Below are positions 28,269-36,042 of a DNA stretch of 36,042 bases, one piece after another. Each line of letters begins with the position of its first letter. Positions within the stretch are counted from its first letter, which is position 1. The notes under the pieces were generated by a model, which was given only the letters and a program-made list of their open reading frames with translations, was not told where the DNA came from and ran no database searches. The translations under genes and the position numbers were made by a program. This stretch comes from Nocardioides sp. (GTDB lineage Bacteria; Actinomycetota; Actinomycetes; Propionibacteriales; Nocardioidaceae), in contig JAICHQ010000028.1 of assembly GCA_025924815.1 (NCBI GenBank), positions 1 through 36,042 of the forward strand, given 5' to 3'.

Positions 28269-28864
28269 AGCGAGCCCTTCGTGGACGGTACGCCGGTCTC
28301 GCGCGGGTCGATCGACACGGCGTCGCGGAACGCCCGGGCGAACGCCTTGAACTGTGCTTCGACCAGGTGGTGAGGGTCGCGGCCGGACAGGACCCGCACG
28401 TGCAGCGCGATCTGCGCGTGGAACGCGAGCGTTTCGAAGACGTGGCGGGTCAGGGAGCCGGCGTACGCGCCGCCGATCACGGCATAGGCCTGACCGTCGG
28501 GTTCGCCGACGTGGACGCAGTACGGTCGCCCGGAGACGTCGACCGCGCACTGCACCAGGGCCTCGTCGAGCGGCACCATCGCGTCGCCGAACCGCCGGAT
28601 CCCCTGCTTGTCACCGAGCGCCTCGCGCAGCGCCTGGCCGAGCACGATGGCGGTGTCCTCGACCGTGTGGTGGGCGTCGATGTGGGTGTCGCCCTCGGCG
28701 GCGACGGTCAGGTCGACCAGGCCGTGCCGGGCGAACGACGTCAGCATGTGGTCGTAGAAGCCGATCCCCGTCGAGACGTCGGCCCGGCCGGATCCGTCGA
28801 GGTCGACCTCGACGTGGACCTTGGACTCCTTGGTCTGGCGGTCCACGCCGGCAGTGCGGCTCAT
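28265..28864 (-). CDS. hisB: Imidazoleglycerol-phosphate dehydratase
   Basis: 199-residue manganese enzyme that dehydrates IGP to imidazole-acetol phosphate. The metal-binding histidine motifs are present: [15 protein letters not shown] and [12 protein letters not shown]. It is monofunctional, lacking the N-terminal phosphatase domain of the enterobacterial protein. The ATG overlaps the hisC stop codon (ATGA) and its own stop overlaps the CTG start of hisH. Confidence 0.96.
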   Translation of the reverse strand: MSRTAGVDRQTKESKVHVEVDLDGSGRADVSTGIGFYDHMLTSFARHGLVDLTVAAEGDTHIDAHHTVEDTAIVLGQALREALGDKQGIRRFGDAMVPLDEALVQCAVDVSGRPYCVHVGEPDGQAYAVIGGAYAGSLTRHVFETLAFHAQIALHVRVLSGRDPHHLVEAQFKAFARAFRDAVSIDPRETGVPSTKGSL

Positions 28865-29961
28865 CGGCCTACTTCCTTCGTCTGGGACGTCACGGATGTG
28901 AGTGCTTCACGGAATGCTGCCATCTCGACCGGGGTGCCGATCGAGACCCGCAGCCAGCCGTCGGGACCCGTCTCGCGGATCAGCACGCCACGGTCGAGCA
29001 TCCCCTGCCAGACCGCGTGCCGGTCGGCGAACGTGCCGAAGAGCACGAAGTTCGCGTCGCTGTCGGCGACCTCGAAGCCCTGGGCGCGCAGCCACTCGAC
29101 GGTCTCGTCACGCTCCACCCTGAGCCGGTCGACCGCGCCGAGGAGCTCCTCGGCGTGCGCCAGCGCCGCCCGCGCGACGGCCTGGGTGACCGCCGACAGG
29201 TGGTAGGGCAGGCGTACGACGCGCAGCGCGTCGCAGATCTCGGGTGCTGCCGCGAGGTAGCCCACCCGGGCTCCGGCCAGGGCGAAGGCCTTGCTCATGG
29301 TGCGGGTCACCACCAGGTTGGGATGCGCCGGCAACAGCTCCAAGGCGCTGGGAGTCCCGACGCGACGGAACTCGGCGTACGCCTCGTCGACGATCAGGAC
29401 GCCCCCGTCGAGCACCTCGCAGAGCGCGCCGACCACGTGGTGGGGCAACGCCGTACCGGTGGGATTGTTCGGCGACGGCAGCAGCACGACGTGGGGGCGG
29501 CGCTCGCGCACGAGCGCCACGGCCCGCTCGGGGTCCAGGGTGAAGTCCTCGTCGCGGTGGCCGACCTCCCAGCCGGTGTGGGTGTCGCGTGCGTACTCCG
29601 GATACATCGAGTACGTCGGGGCGAAGCTCAGCGCGGTTCGGCCGGGTCCGCCGAAGGCCTGCAACAGGTGGAGCATCACCTCGTTGGAGCCGTTGGCGGC
29701 CCACACCTGGCCCGGGCCGATCCCGTGGCCCAGGTACGCCGCCAGTGCCTCGCGCAGCGCGACGAACTCGCGGTCGGGGTAGCGGTTGAGGTCGCGGGCC
29801 GCCGCGGTGACGGCACGCTCGATGTCGGCGACCACCGTCGACGAGGGCGGGTAGGGGTTCTCGTTGACGTTGAGAAGGACCGGGACGTCGAGCTGCGGCG
29901 CGCCGTAGGGCTCGATGTCCTGCAGCTCCTCCCTCAGCAGCCCGGGCGGGAGGGGGCTCAT
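28861..29961 (-). CDS. hisC: Histidinol-phosphate aminotransferase
   Basis: 366-residue class I/II PLP aminotransferase that converts imidazole-acetol phosphate and glutamate to histidinol phosphate. The N-terminal [11 protein letters not shown], the PLP-site ANGSNEV, NPTG (166-169), Asp192/Tyr195 in VDEAYAEF and Schiff-base Lys224 in [10 protein letters not shown] are all in place. ATG 29961 is in an ATGA overlap with the hisD stop codon; longer in-frame starts read into hisD. The glutamate it uses is produced by the GltBD pair in this window. Confidence 0.95.
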   Translation of the reverse strand: MSPLPPGLLREELQDIEPYGAPQLDVPVLLNVNENPYPPSSTVVADIERAVTAAARDLNRYPDREFVALREALAAYLGHGIGPGQVWAANGSNEVMLHLLQAFGGPGRTALSFAPTYSMYPEYARDTHTGWEVGHRDEDFTLDPERAVALVRERRPHVVLLPSPNNPTGTALPHHVVGALCEVLDGGVLIVDEAYAEFRRVGTPSALELLPAHPNLVVTRTMSKAFALAGARVGYLAAAPEICDALRVVRLPYHLSAVTQAVARAALAHAEELLGAVDRLRVERDETVEWLRAQGFEVADSDANFVLFGTFADRHAVWQGMLDRGVLIRETGPDGWLRVSIGTPVEMAAFREALTSVTSQTKEVGR

Positions 29962-31277
29962 CGCTCGAACCGGACCTGCACGGCCCGACCGTGCGCCGGC
30001 AGGTCCTCCGCCTCGGCCAGGGCGACGACGTGGCCGGCCACCTCGGCCAGGGCCTCGCGCGAGTAGTCGACCACGTGGACCGCCTTGAGGAACGCGCGCA
30101 CCGACAGGCCCGAGGAGTGACAGGCGCAACCCGCTGTCGGCAGCACGTGGTTGGAGCCCGCGCAGTAGTCACCCAACGAGACCGGGGTGAACGACCCGAC
30201 GAAGACCGCACCGGCGTTGTGCACCCGGGCCGCCACCGCCGCCGCGTCGGCCGTCTGGATCTCGAGGTGCTCGGCGGCGTAGGCGTTGACCACGTCGAGA
30301 CCCTGCTCGAGGTCGTCGACCAGGACGATGCCGGACTGCCGGCCGCCGAGCGCGGTCCGGATCCGGTCGGCATGGCGGGTGGCGGACACCTGCTTGTCCA
30401 GCTCGGCCTCGACGTCGTCGGCGAGCCGGAGCGAGTCGGTCACCAGGACGCCGGCCGCGAGCGGGTCGTGCTCGGCCTGGCTGACGAGGTCGGCGGCGAC
30501 GTACGCCGCGTCGGCGGTGTCGTCGGCGAGGATCGCGATCTCGGTGGGGCCCGCCTCGGCGTCGATGCCGACCCGGCCCTTGAGCAGCCGCTTGGCCGCG
30601 ACCGTGTAGATGTTGCCGGGCCCGGTGACCAGGTCGACCCGGGCGCACTCGCCGGCGCCGTAGGCGAACATCGCGATCGCCTGCGCACCGCCGACGGCGT
30701 GCACCTCGTCGACCCCGAGCAGCGCGCAGGCGGCCAGGACGGTGGGGGCGGGCAGGCCACCGTGCTCGGCGCGTGGGGAGCTGGCCAGCGCGATGCTTCC
30801 GACGCCGGCCACCTGGGCGGGGACGACGTTCATGACCACGCTCGAGACCAGCGGCGCGAGACCGCCGGGCGCGTAGAGCCCCACGCGGCGTACCGGCACC
30901 ATCCGGTGGGTCACCGTCGCGCCCTCGCCGAGCGAGGTCCTGACGTCATGCTCGAGCTCGGCCTCACAGGTACGCCGTAGCCGGTCGATCGACTCCTCCA
31001 GGCCGGAGCGCACGGCCGGGTCGAGCGCGTCCAGGGCTCGGGCCAAGGCCTCCGCCGGGACCCGCAGCCGCTCGGGGGCGACACCGTCGAACCGCTCGGA
31101 GAGCTCCCGGATCGCCTCGGCCCCGCGCTCGCGCACGGCCTCACAGATCGGCCGCACCGTCGCGAGCGCCGCATCGACGTCGAGCTCGGCCCGCGGGACG
31201 ATCTCGCGGTAGTCCGCCGGGGTGCTGCCACGCAGGTCGATGCGCCGGATGCGCTGGATCGAGCCCGTCGAGGTCAT
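29958..31277 (-). CDS. hisD: Histidinol dehydrogenase
   Basis: 439-residue zinc enzyme that oxidises histidinol twice with NAD to give histidine. [18 protein letters not shown] is the family core. Zinc ligands Gln267 and His270 lie in SQAEHDP, with Asp370 in [14 protein letters not shown]. Catalytic Glu336/His337 lie in AAEHLEI, and the C-terminal zinc His in LPAHG. The full length is normal. It is the first gene of hisD-C-B-H-ORF-kinase-priA-hisF. ATG 31277 has no Shine-Dalgarno, but TAGAAT lies 7 nt upstream, so the operon message is probably leaderless. It is divergent from the LON-domain gene. Confidence 0.96.
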   Translation of the reverse strand: MTSTGSIQRIRRIDLRGSTPADYREIVPRAELDVDAALATVRPICEAVRERGAEAIRELSERFDGVAPERLRVPAEALARALDALDPAVRSGLEESIDRLRRTCEAELEHDVRTSLGEGATVTHRMVPVRRVGLYAPGGLAPLVSSVVMNVVPAQVAGVGSIALASSPRAEHGGLPAPTVLAACALLGVDEVHAVGGAQAIAMFAYGAGECARVDLVTGPGNIYTVAAKRLLKGRVGIDAEAGPTEIAILADDTADAAYVAADLVSQAEHDPLAAGVLVTDSLRLADDVEAELDKQVSATRHADRIRTALGGRQSGIVLVDDLEQGLDVVNAYAAEHLEIQTADAAAVAARVHNAGAVFVGSFTPVSLGDYCAGSNHVLPTAGCACHSSGLSVRAFLKAVHVVDYSREALAEVAGHVVALAEAEDLPAHGRAVQVRFER

Positions 31278-31284
31278 GCGCCCG

Positions 31285-31290
31285 ATTCTA
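31285..31290 (-). promoter_or_regulatory. Candidate -10 element of the his operon (leaderless)
   Basis: TAGAAT on the minus strand, then CGGGCGC (7 nt), then the hisD ATG. This is the best -10 match in the window. No recognisable -35 is found. Confidence 0.55.
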
Positions 31291-31337
31291 GAGTCGGCGC
31301 GCCGTCGCCCCGACCGCTGCCCACCCAGGAGGACGGC

Positions 31338-31343
31338 TACCGT
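31338..31343 (+). promoter_or_regulatory. Candidate -10 element of the LON-domain gene (leaderless)
   Basis: TACCGT, then GAGCGC (6 nt), then ATG 31350. An AGGAGG at 31327-31332 is 17 nt from the ATG, too far for a Shine-Dalgarno. Confidence 0.4.
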
Positions 31344-31349
31344 GAGCGC

Positions 31350-32015
31350 ATGAGCGACACGCTCCCGATGTTCCCGCTGAACACGGTGCTCTTTCCCGGC
31401 ATGAGCGTGCCGCTACGGGTCTTCGAGGACCGCTATCGGGCGCTGGTCCACCACCTCCTGCGGGTCGAGGACCCGACCGAGCGAGTCTTCGGCTCCGTCG
31501 GGATCCGCGAGGGCTACGAGGTGGGCGAGCACGGCGCCCAGTGGCTGTTCCGGGTCGGCTGCCGGGTGAAGATGACCGAGGTCGAGGCACACGCCGACGG
31601 CACCTTCGCGCTGGTCGCCGTGGGGCTCGACCGGATCGAGCTGGAGCACCTGGACACGACGGGCACCTACCCGGTCGGTCGGGTGAGCCCGCTGGCCGAG
31701 CAGCACGTCACCGTCCCGGACACCGTCGCCGAGAAGGCCCGGCGCACCTTCGAGGCCTACCGCGCGGCGTTGCTCGCGATCGATCGCGAGCCTCCCGGAG
31801 CCGACCTGCCACGCGACCCGACGTACCTCTCGTGGGCCCTCGCGGCTCTCGCCCCGCTCACCCTGGCCGAGCGTCAGGCTCTCCTCGAGGCCGAGGACTC
31901 CGACTCGCGGCTCCGGATGGTCACCGACGTACTGCGCGGCGAGCTGCGCACCATGCGGGTCCTCCCGTCGCTGCCCGCCACCGAGGTCGCCCGCACCCGC
32001 TGGTCCCCCAACTGA
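31350..32015 (+). CDS. LON peptidase substrate-binding domain protein
   Basis: 221-residue stand-alone Lon N-terminal (LON substrate-binding, PUA-like) domain protein. It has the typical opening [25 protein letters not shown], the [13 protein letters not shown] segment with the family GxxA/GxxI turn, and a helical C-terminus ([23 protein letters not shown]). There is no ATPase or protease domain. Such proteins may bind unfolded or tagged substrates, but their role is not established. It is divergent from hisD and convergent with the DUF3352 gene. Confidence 0.9.
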   Translation: MSDTLPMFPLNTVLFPGMSVPLRVFEDRYRALVHHLLRVEDPTERVFGSVGIREGYEVGEHGAQWLFRVGCRVKMTEVEAHADGTFALVAVGLDRIELEHLDTTGTYPVGRVSPLAEQHVTVPDTVAEKARRTFEAYRAALLAIDREPPGADLPRDPTYLSWALAALAPLTLAERQALLEAEDSDSRLRMVTDVLRGELRTMRVLPSLPATEVARTRWSPN

Positions 32016-32060
32016 TCGGACCCGCGGCCTCGTCCGGCCCGACCACCGGGAGGGGTCCCC

Positions 32061-33737
32061 TCAGTCGGTGGTGACCTTGAAGGAGTAGTGGAGCACGCCG
32101 CCATCGGTGCGGACGGACATGCCGACGGCCCGGAGGGGTGTCAGGTTGTCGATGTCGCCGGCGTTCTCCGAACCAGCCATCTTGGTGAGGGCCGGCTCCA
32201 ACGCGTCCACGTTCACGTAGAACACCGAGCCGGCGTCGGCCGCGTCGGGGACGGCGCCCCGGAACGTCGCGTCGCCGCCGAGGCTGCCCCCGGTGAGGAC
32301 CTGCGTGCGGTAGTCAGCCGTCGGGCCGATCACCACCAGCCCGTCGGCGGAGTCGGAGCCCAGCAAGGGCAGGTCTCCGACGTGGGCGCGGACCTTGTCG
32401 AGCACCGCGCCGATGGCGTCGGGATCGCCCTTGACGGTGGCCGCGATCGGGAGTCCGGTGCCGTCACCGGAGTTTCCGAGCGCCTCCAGGTCGATGTCCT
32501 TGCCTACCGAGAAGGCGACGCCCGATCCGAGCAGCGTGTCGATGTCGCCGGGCGCCTCGAGCCCCGTCTCCTGCTTGATCTGGCGGTAGACATCCTCTCG
32601 CGACAGGGCGCCCCCTGAGTACTGCGTCATGGTGTCGACGTACCGGGAGAACCATCCGTCCGGAAGGCTGGTCCCCGCGGCGACGGCCGAGTCGTCGGGC
32701 AGCCGGCGGACCAGCTCTCCGCCGGTGGTGCCGGTCAGCTCGGACAGCTGGGCGGAGTCTCCGTCGGCGGCCACCGCCAGCTCCAGGCCGTCGCCGGTGA
32801 AGCGCAGCGTCGCGGCGCCGCCCTTGAACCCCGACATCGCCTGGGTGAAGGGGTCCTCGCCGTCGCCGGCTGCCGTCGCGTGGTAGGCACTGCTGGCCAC
32901 GCCGTAGCTCGACGCGGTCGCCATCGAGTCCGGCGCGAACAGCTGGCCGGAGAGCAGGCCGCCGAGCTGCTTGGCCAGCACCCGGCCGGCGTCGGGTGAT
33001 GCATAGGCGTTGACCACGCCGGCGTCGCCGACCGCCTTCGTCCACTTCTGGTACGTCGCGTCGTCGGCCAGGCTTCCGTGGTCGGTCGCGGTCGCCACCT
33101 GGTCGGCGACCTTCTGCGACTGGGCGAGCACCGCCCACCCATCGTGGATCGCAACGCCGGCATCGGTGCCGGAGTCGTCGCAGGCGTTCAGCTTCGCGAT
33201 GCCGGTCCGGGCCTTGTCCTCGTCGGTGACCTGGACGACCACCACGAGGTGCGGGTCGCCACCCTCGAGCGGCACGGCGGCGGCCGCCATGCGGTCGCCC
33301 AGCCACGGCTCGATGTCGGAGTCGTAGTCGAGTCCGGCGCAGTCCATGCTGCCGACCAGCTCGTTGCCGAGCTTGTGACGCAGCTGGTCGACGCTGTCGA
33401 TCCCGACCTCGTCCTTGAAGGCCGGGAACTTGTTCAGTGTGCGGAACGCGTCGATCTTCTGGCCACCGGACGGGTCGAGGTCGACGCTGACATAGCCGAC
33501 CGTCGAGGCGGGCAGCGCCTCCGCGGGCTGGGCCCCCTGCTGGAAGAAGCTGAGCGCCGCCCAGGCGCCGGCCCCCACACCGAGCAGCGCCACGACGCCG
33601 CCACCGATCCACCAGGCACGACGCCGGTGTCCCTTCGATCCCGCGGGGTCGACGGGCGGGACCTCGGGTGGGATCGGGCCGCCCGAGCCGTACTCGAGGT
33701 ACTCGGGCGTGCCGGCAGGCGGCTGGTGCTCGGACAT
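32061..33737 (-). CDS. DUF3352 membrane-anchored protein
   Basis: 558-residue protein with a Pro/Gly-rich cytoplasmic N-terminus (PPEVPPVDPAGSKGHRRR) and one membrane helix at about 42-66 (WWIGGGVVALLGVGAGAWAA). A large extracytoplasmic domain of two similar halves, rich in Asp, Gly and Ala, follows. PASTVGYVSVDLDPSGGQK is the usual DUF3352 opening. Function unknown. ATG 33737 has GGGGAG about 7 nt upstream; longer in-frame starts run through the neighbouring gene. It follows DUF2567 by 53 bp. Confidence 0.87.
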   Translation of the reverse strand: MSEHQPPAGTPEYLEYGSGGPIPPEVPPVDPAGSKGHRRRAWWIGGGVVALLGVGAGAWAALSFFQQGAQPAEALPASTVGYVSVDLDPSGGQKIDAFRTLNKFPAFKDEVGIDSVDQLRHKLGNELVGSMDCAGLDYDSDIEPWLGDRMAAAAVPLEGGDPHLVVVVQVTDEDKARTGIAKLNACDDSGTDAGVAIHDGWAVLAQSQKVADQVATATDHGSLADDATYQKWTKAVGDAGVVNAYASPDAGRVLAKQLGGLLSGQLFAPDSMATASSYGVASSAYHATAAGDGEDPFTQAMSGFKGGAATLRFTGDGLELAVAADGDSAQLSELTGTTGGELVRRLPDDSAVAAGTSLPDGWFSRYVDTMTQYSGGALSREDVYRQIKQETGLEAPGDIDTLLGSGVAFSVGKDIDLEALGNSGDGTGLPIAATVKGDPDAIGAVLDKVRAHVGDLPLLGSDSADGLVVIGPTADYRTQVLTGGSLGGDATFRGAVPDAADAGSVFYVNVDALEPALTKMAGSENAGDIDNLTPLRAVGMSVRTDGGVLHYSFKVTTD

Positions 33738-33790
33738 CTGCGATCTCCCCGGAAGAAACACGCACGGAGCGGCGTGTGGAGCCGCAGAGC

Positions 33791-34381
33791 CTACCCGTGC
33801 GGGGGCGTCGAGGCGCCCGCTTCGCGACGATCGGTGGGAGGCAGGTCGGCGGCCGAGGGCGACGTCGACGGGCCGGGGGAGGCGAAATAGCCCAGGGCCA
33901 GTGCGAGCAACGACGCCATGGGCCACACCAGGAAGGGGCTCTTGCCCGCCACTGACAGCGGACCGGAGGCCGTCGCACGGCCGGTCGCGTGGGCCGCGAG
34001 GGACGCGGGATCCGAGGGCCCGAGCAGGGTGCCGACGCGCCACATCAGGGCGCTCGCGATCGCGGACCCGACGATGACCAGGCACAGCGCCAGCAGCTCC
34101 CGGCCACGCGAGAGGAGGGCGACGCCCAGCCCGAGTCCCGCACCGGCGACCGCGGCGACGATCACGAACAGCCCGGTGCCGGTGAAGACGCGACGCAACG
34201 AGGCGTAGCTGTCGTAGAAGACCTGGTGGTGCTCGATCACCTGACCGGGCGGCGTCCAGACCACCTCCCAGACGACACCGGCGAGCGCGCCCAGCGCGGC
34301 GTACGCGAGGAGCACGAGGACGACCGTCCGTAGGCCGGCCCGCGGGAACCGCCTCGCTCTCGCCCGATCGTGCGCGCTCAT
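33791..34381 (-). CDS. DUF2567 family membrane protein
   Basis: 196-residue membrane protein with four hydrophobic segments: VVLVLLAYAALGALAGVVWE, LFVIVAAVAGAGLGLGVALL, LLALCLVIVGSAIASALMW and VWPMASLLALALGYFA. The C-terminal ~30 residues are Pro/Ser-rich and disordered. It resembles DUF2567 proteins, function unknown. ATG 34381 lies in an ATGA overlap with the dnaE stop codon, so it is translated as the downstream partner of dnaE. Confidence 0.8.
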   Translation of the reverse strand: MSAHDRARARRFPRAGLRTVVLVLLAYAALGALAGVVWEVVWTPPGQVIEHHQVFYDSYASLRRVFTGTGLFVIVAAVAGAGLGLGVALLSRGRELLALCLVIVGSAIASALMWRVGTLLGPSDPASLAAHATGRATASGPLSVAGKSPFLVWPMASLLALALGYFASPGPSTSPSAADLPPTDRREAGASTPPHG

Positions 34382-36042
34382 CCGCCCAGGCACCCCGGCC
34401 CGAGGAGCTGCTTGAGGTCGGCGAACAGGGGCGCACCCGCGGCCACCCGGAGGTTGTCGTCGACGCGCATCACGGTGGTCTGCTGACGGCCGAGCAGGCG
34501 CAGATGCACCTCGGTGACTCCCGGGTGCGTGCGCAGGACCTCCTTGAGCTGATCGACGACCGGCGGCGTGCACCGGGTGATCGGCAGGCTGACCACCACG
34601 GGGCCGGCCGGGCCGTCGCTGAGGTCGGGGACCGTGAGCTCCTCGGCCCGGATCTCCGGCTGGTCCTTGCTGCGTGACAGCTTGCCGCGGACGGTGACGA
34701 TGGCGTCCTCGGCCAGCAGGCTGCCGGCGAGCTGGTAGGTGCCGGGGAACAGCAGGCAGTCGATGGCGCCGTCGAGGTCCTCGATCGTGACCACCGCCCA
34801 CGTGTCGCCCTTGCGGGTGATCTTGCGCTGCACGGAGGTGATCAGCCCGGTGACCTGGATCGGGCTGCCGTCGGGACGCTCCTCGTCGAGCATCAGCTGG
34901 CCGATGCTGCAGTCGGAGGCGCCGGCCAGGAGGTGCTCCAGCCCCATCAGCGGATGGTCGGAGACGTAGAGGCCGAGCATCTCCCGCTCGTGGCCGAGCA
35001 GCGTCATCTTGTCCCACTCGTCGATGTCGGGCACGGCCACGGTCATGTCGAAGATCGGCCCGACGTCACCCGCGTCGCCGCCGCCCATCACGTCGTCGAA
35101 CAGGGAGTCCTGGCCCCCGCCGGAGTCCTTCTTGATCGAGGAGTAGCGGTCGACGGCCTGCTCGTGGATCGCCACGAGCGCCCGGCGCTTGTGCTTCAGG
35201 TCGTCGAAGGCGCCCGCCTTGATCAGGGAGTCCATGACCCGCTTGTTGCAGGCCAGCGGGTCGACCTTGTCGAGGAAGTCGTTGAAGTGCTCGTAGCGGC
35301 CCTTCTCCACCCGAGCCTCGACGATCTTGTCGACGACGTTGGCGCCGACGTTGCGGATCGCGGTGAGGCCGAAGCGGATGTCGCTGCCGACCGGGGTGAA
35401 CGTCGCGTCGGACTCGTTGACGTCGGGCGGAAGCACCTGGATCTTCATCCGGCGGCACTCGTTGAGGTAGATCGCCATCTTGTCCTTGTCGTCCTTGACC
35501 GAGGTCAGGAGCGCGGCCATGTACTCGGCCGGGTAGTTGGCCTTGAGGTAGGCGGTCCAGTAGGAGACCAGGCCGTACGCCGCGGCGTGGGCCTTGTTGA
35601 AGGCGTAGTCCGAGAACGGGACCAGGATGTCCCACAGTGCCGTGACCGCGCTCTTGGAGTAGCCGTTCTCAGTCATGCCGGCCTCGAACGAGACGAACTC
35701 GGCGTCCAGGATCTCGCGCTTCTTCTTGCCCATCGCCTTGCGCAGCAGGTCGGCCTGGCCGAGGGAGTAGCCGGCGACCTTCCGGACGATCGCCAGCACG
35801 TGCTCCTGGTAGACCGTCAGCCCGTAGGTCTCGTCGAGGATCTCGGCCAGCGGCTCGGCCAGCTCGGGGTGGATCGGCTCGATGGGCTCGCGACCCGTCT
35901 TGCGTCGGGCGTACTTGTTGTGGGAGTCCATCCCCATCGGCCCGGGCCGGTAGAGGGCGCCGACCGCGCAGATGTCTGCGAACTGGTCCGGCCGCATCGA
36001 CCGCAGCAGCGCCCGCATCGGTCCGCCGTCGAGCTGGAAGAC
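34378..36042 (-). CDS. dnaE: DNA polymerase III alpha subunit, 5' end cut by window edge
   Basis: The last 554 residues of the replicative polymerase. The fragment begins at VFQLDGGP and shows the finger-domain motif CAVGALYRPGPMGMDSHNKY, GLTVYQEHVLAIVRKVAGYS and the FNKAHAAAYG segment. A helix-hairpin-helix region follows (FGLTAIRNVGANVVDKI). The OB-fold (PIQVTGLITSVQRKITRKG, then WAVVTIEDLDGAIDCLLFP) and a C-terminal tau-binding-like tail complete it. The palm active site and PHP domain lie beyond the right edge. By position beside the his locus it is the essential DnaE1-type enzyme. Its stop codon overlaps DUF2567. Confidence 0.96.
   Translation of the reverse strand, partial: VFQLDGGPMRALLRSMRPDQFADICAVGALYRPGPMGMDSHNKYARRKTGREPIEPIHPELAEPLAEILDETYGLTVYQEHVLAIVRKVAGYSLGQADLLRKAMGKKKREILDAEFVSFEAGMTENGYSKSAVTALWDILVPFSDYAFNKAHAAAYGLVSYWTAYLKANYPAEYMAALLTSVKDDKDKMAIYLNECRRMKIQVLPPDVNESDATFTPVGSDIRFGLTAIRNVGANVVDKIVEARVEKGRYEHFNDFLDKVDPLACNKRVMDSLIKAGAFDDLKHKRRALVAIHEQAVDRYSSIKKDSGGGQDSLFDDVMGGGDAGDVGPIFDMTVAVPDIDEWDKMTLLGHEREMLGLYVSDHPLMGLEHLLAGASDCSIGQLMLDEERPDGSPIQVTGLITSVQRKITRKGDTWAVVTIEDLDGAIDCLLFPGTYQLAGSLLAEDAIVTVRGKLSRSKDQPEIRAEELTVPDLSDGPAGPVVVSLPITRCTPPVVDQLKEVLRTHPGVTEVHLRLLGRQQTTVMRVDDNLRVAAGAPLFADLKQLLGPGCLGG

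Noticed and set aside
32017..32060. Short inverted repeats between the LON-domain gene and the DUF3352 gene
   Set aside because: Arms of 4-5 bp are not distinguishable from background in this sequence.

Overview
The window is a high-GC actinobacterial chromosome segment, most likely from Nocardioidaceae (Nocardioides or a close relative). Gene content and order (dnaE ... hisDCBH-priA-hisF / hisI ... trpCBA-lgt ... gltBD ... pyk-pdtaR-liv-polA) follow the dnaE1-to-polA backbone known from Mycobacterium and Streptomyces. It is a housekeeping region: no insertion sequence, prophage or CRISPR array is visible.

Layout, left to right: the 5' two thirds of polA (minus strand, cut by the left edge), a divergent hotdog thioesterase, a GNAT acetyltransferase, a DUF554 membrane protein, and a complete branched-chain amino-acid-type ABC transporter (livJ-livH-livM-livG-livF, minus strand). 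Then come the ANTAR response regulator pdtaR and a plus-strand tRNA-Leu(CAA). The tRNA is followed by a broken LAGLIDADG homing-endonuclease-like gene, with two frameshifts and one stop. Pyruvate kinase and glutamate synthase (gltB-gltD) follow on the minus strand.

The next minus-strand block is hisI, a Trp-associated membrane protein, an HGxxPAAW membrane peptide, DUF2752, trpC, trpB, trpA, a SCO1/SenC lipoprotein and lgt. A 665-bp gene-free gap with inverted repeats separates it from the main histidine operon: hisD-hisC-hisB-hisH-(membrane ORF)-(P-loop kinase)-priA-hisF. To the right are a divergent LON-domain protein, DUF3352, DUF2567 and the 3' part of dnaE (cut by the right edge).

The genes cover His and Trp synthesis, glutamate supply for their transaminations, and amino-acid uptake. 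No trpF is seen; PriA presumably serves both pathways. trpE is absent from its usual place beside hisI. Lgt would lipidate the two lipoproteins encoded here, LivJ and SCO1.

Regulatory patterns seen directly: five genes lacking a Shine-Dalgarno (polA, pdtaR, pyk, hisD, the LON gene) have a TANNNT hexamer exactly 6 or 7 nt before the start codon, as expected for leaderless transcripts. hisH appears to start at CTG, in a CTGA overlap with hisB. An 18-bp perfect palindrome lies in the gltB promoter region, and a 15-bp perfect hairpin separates livJ from livHMGF.
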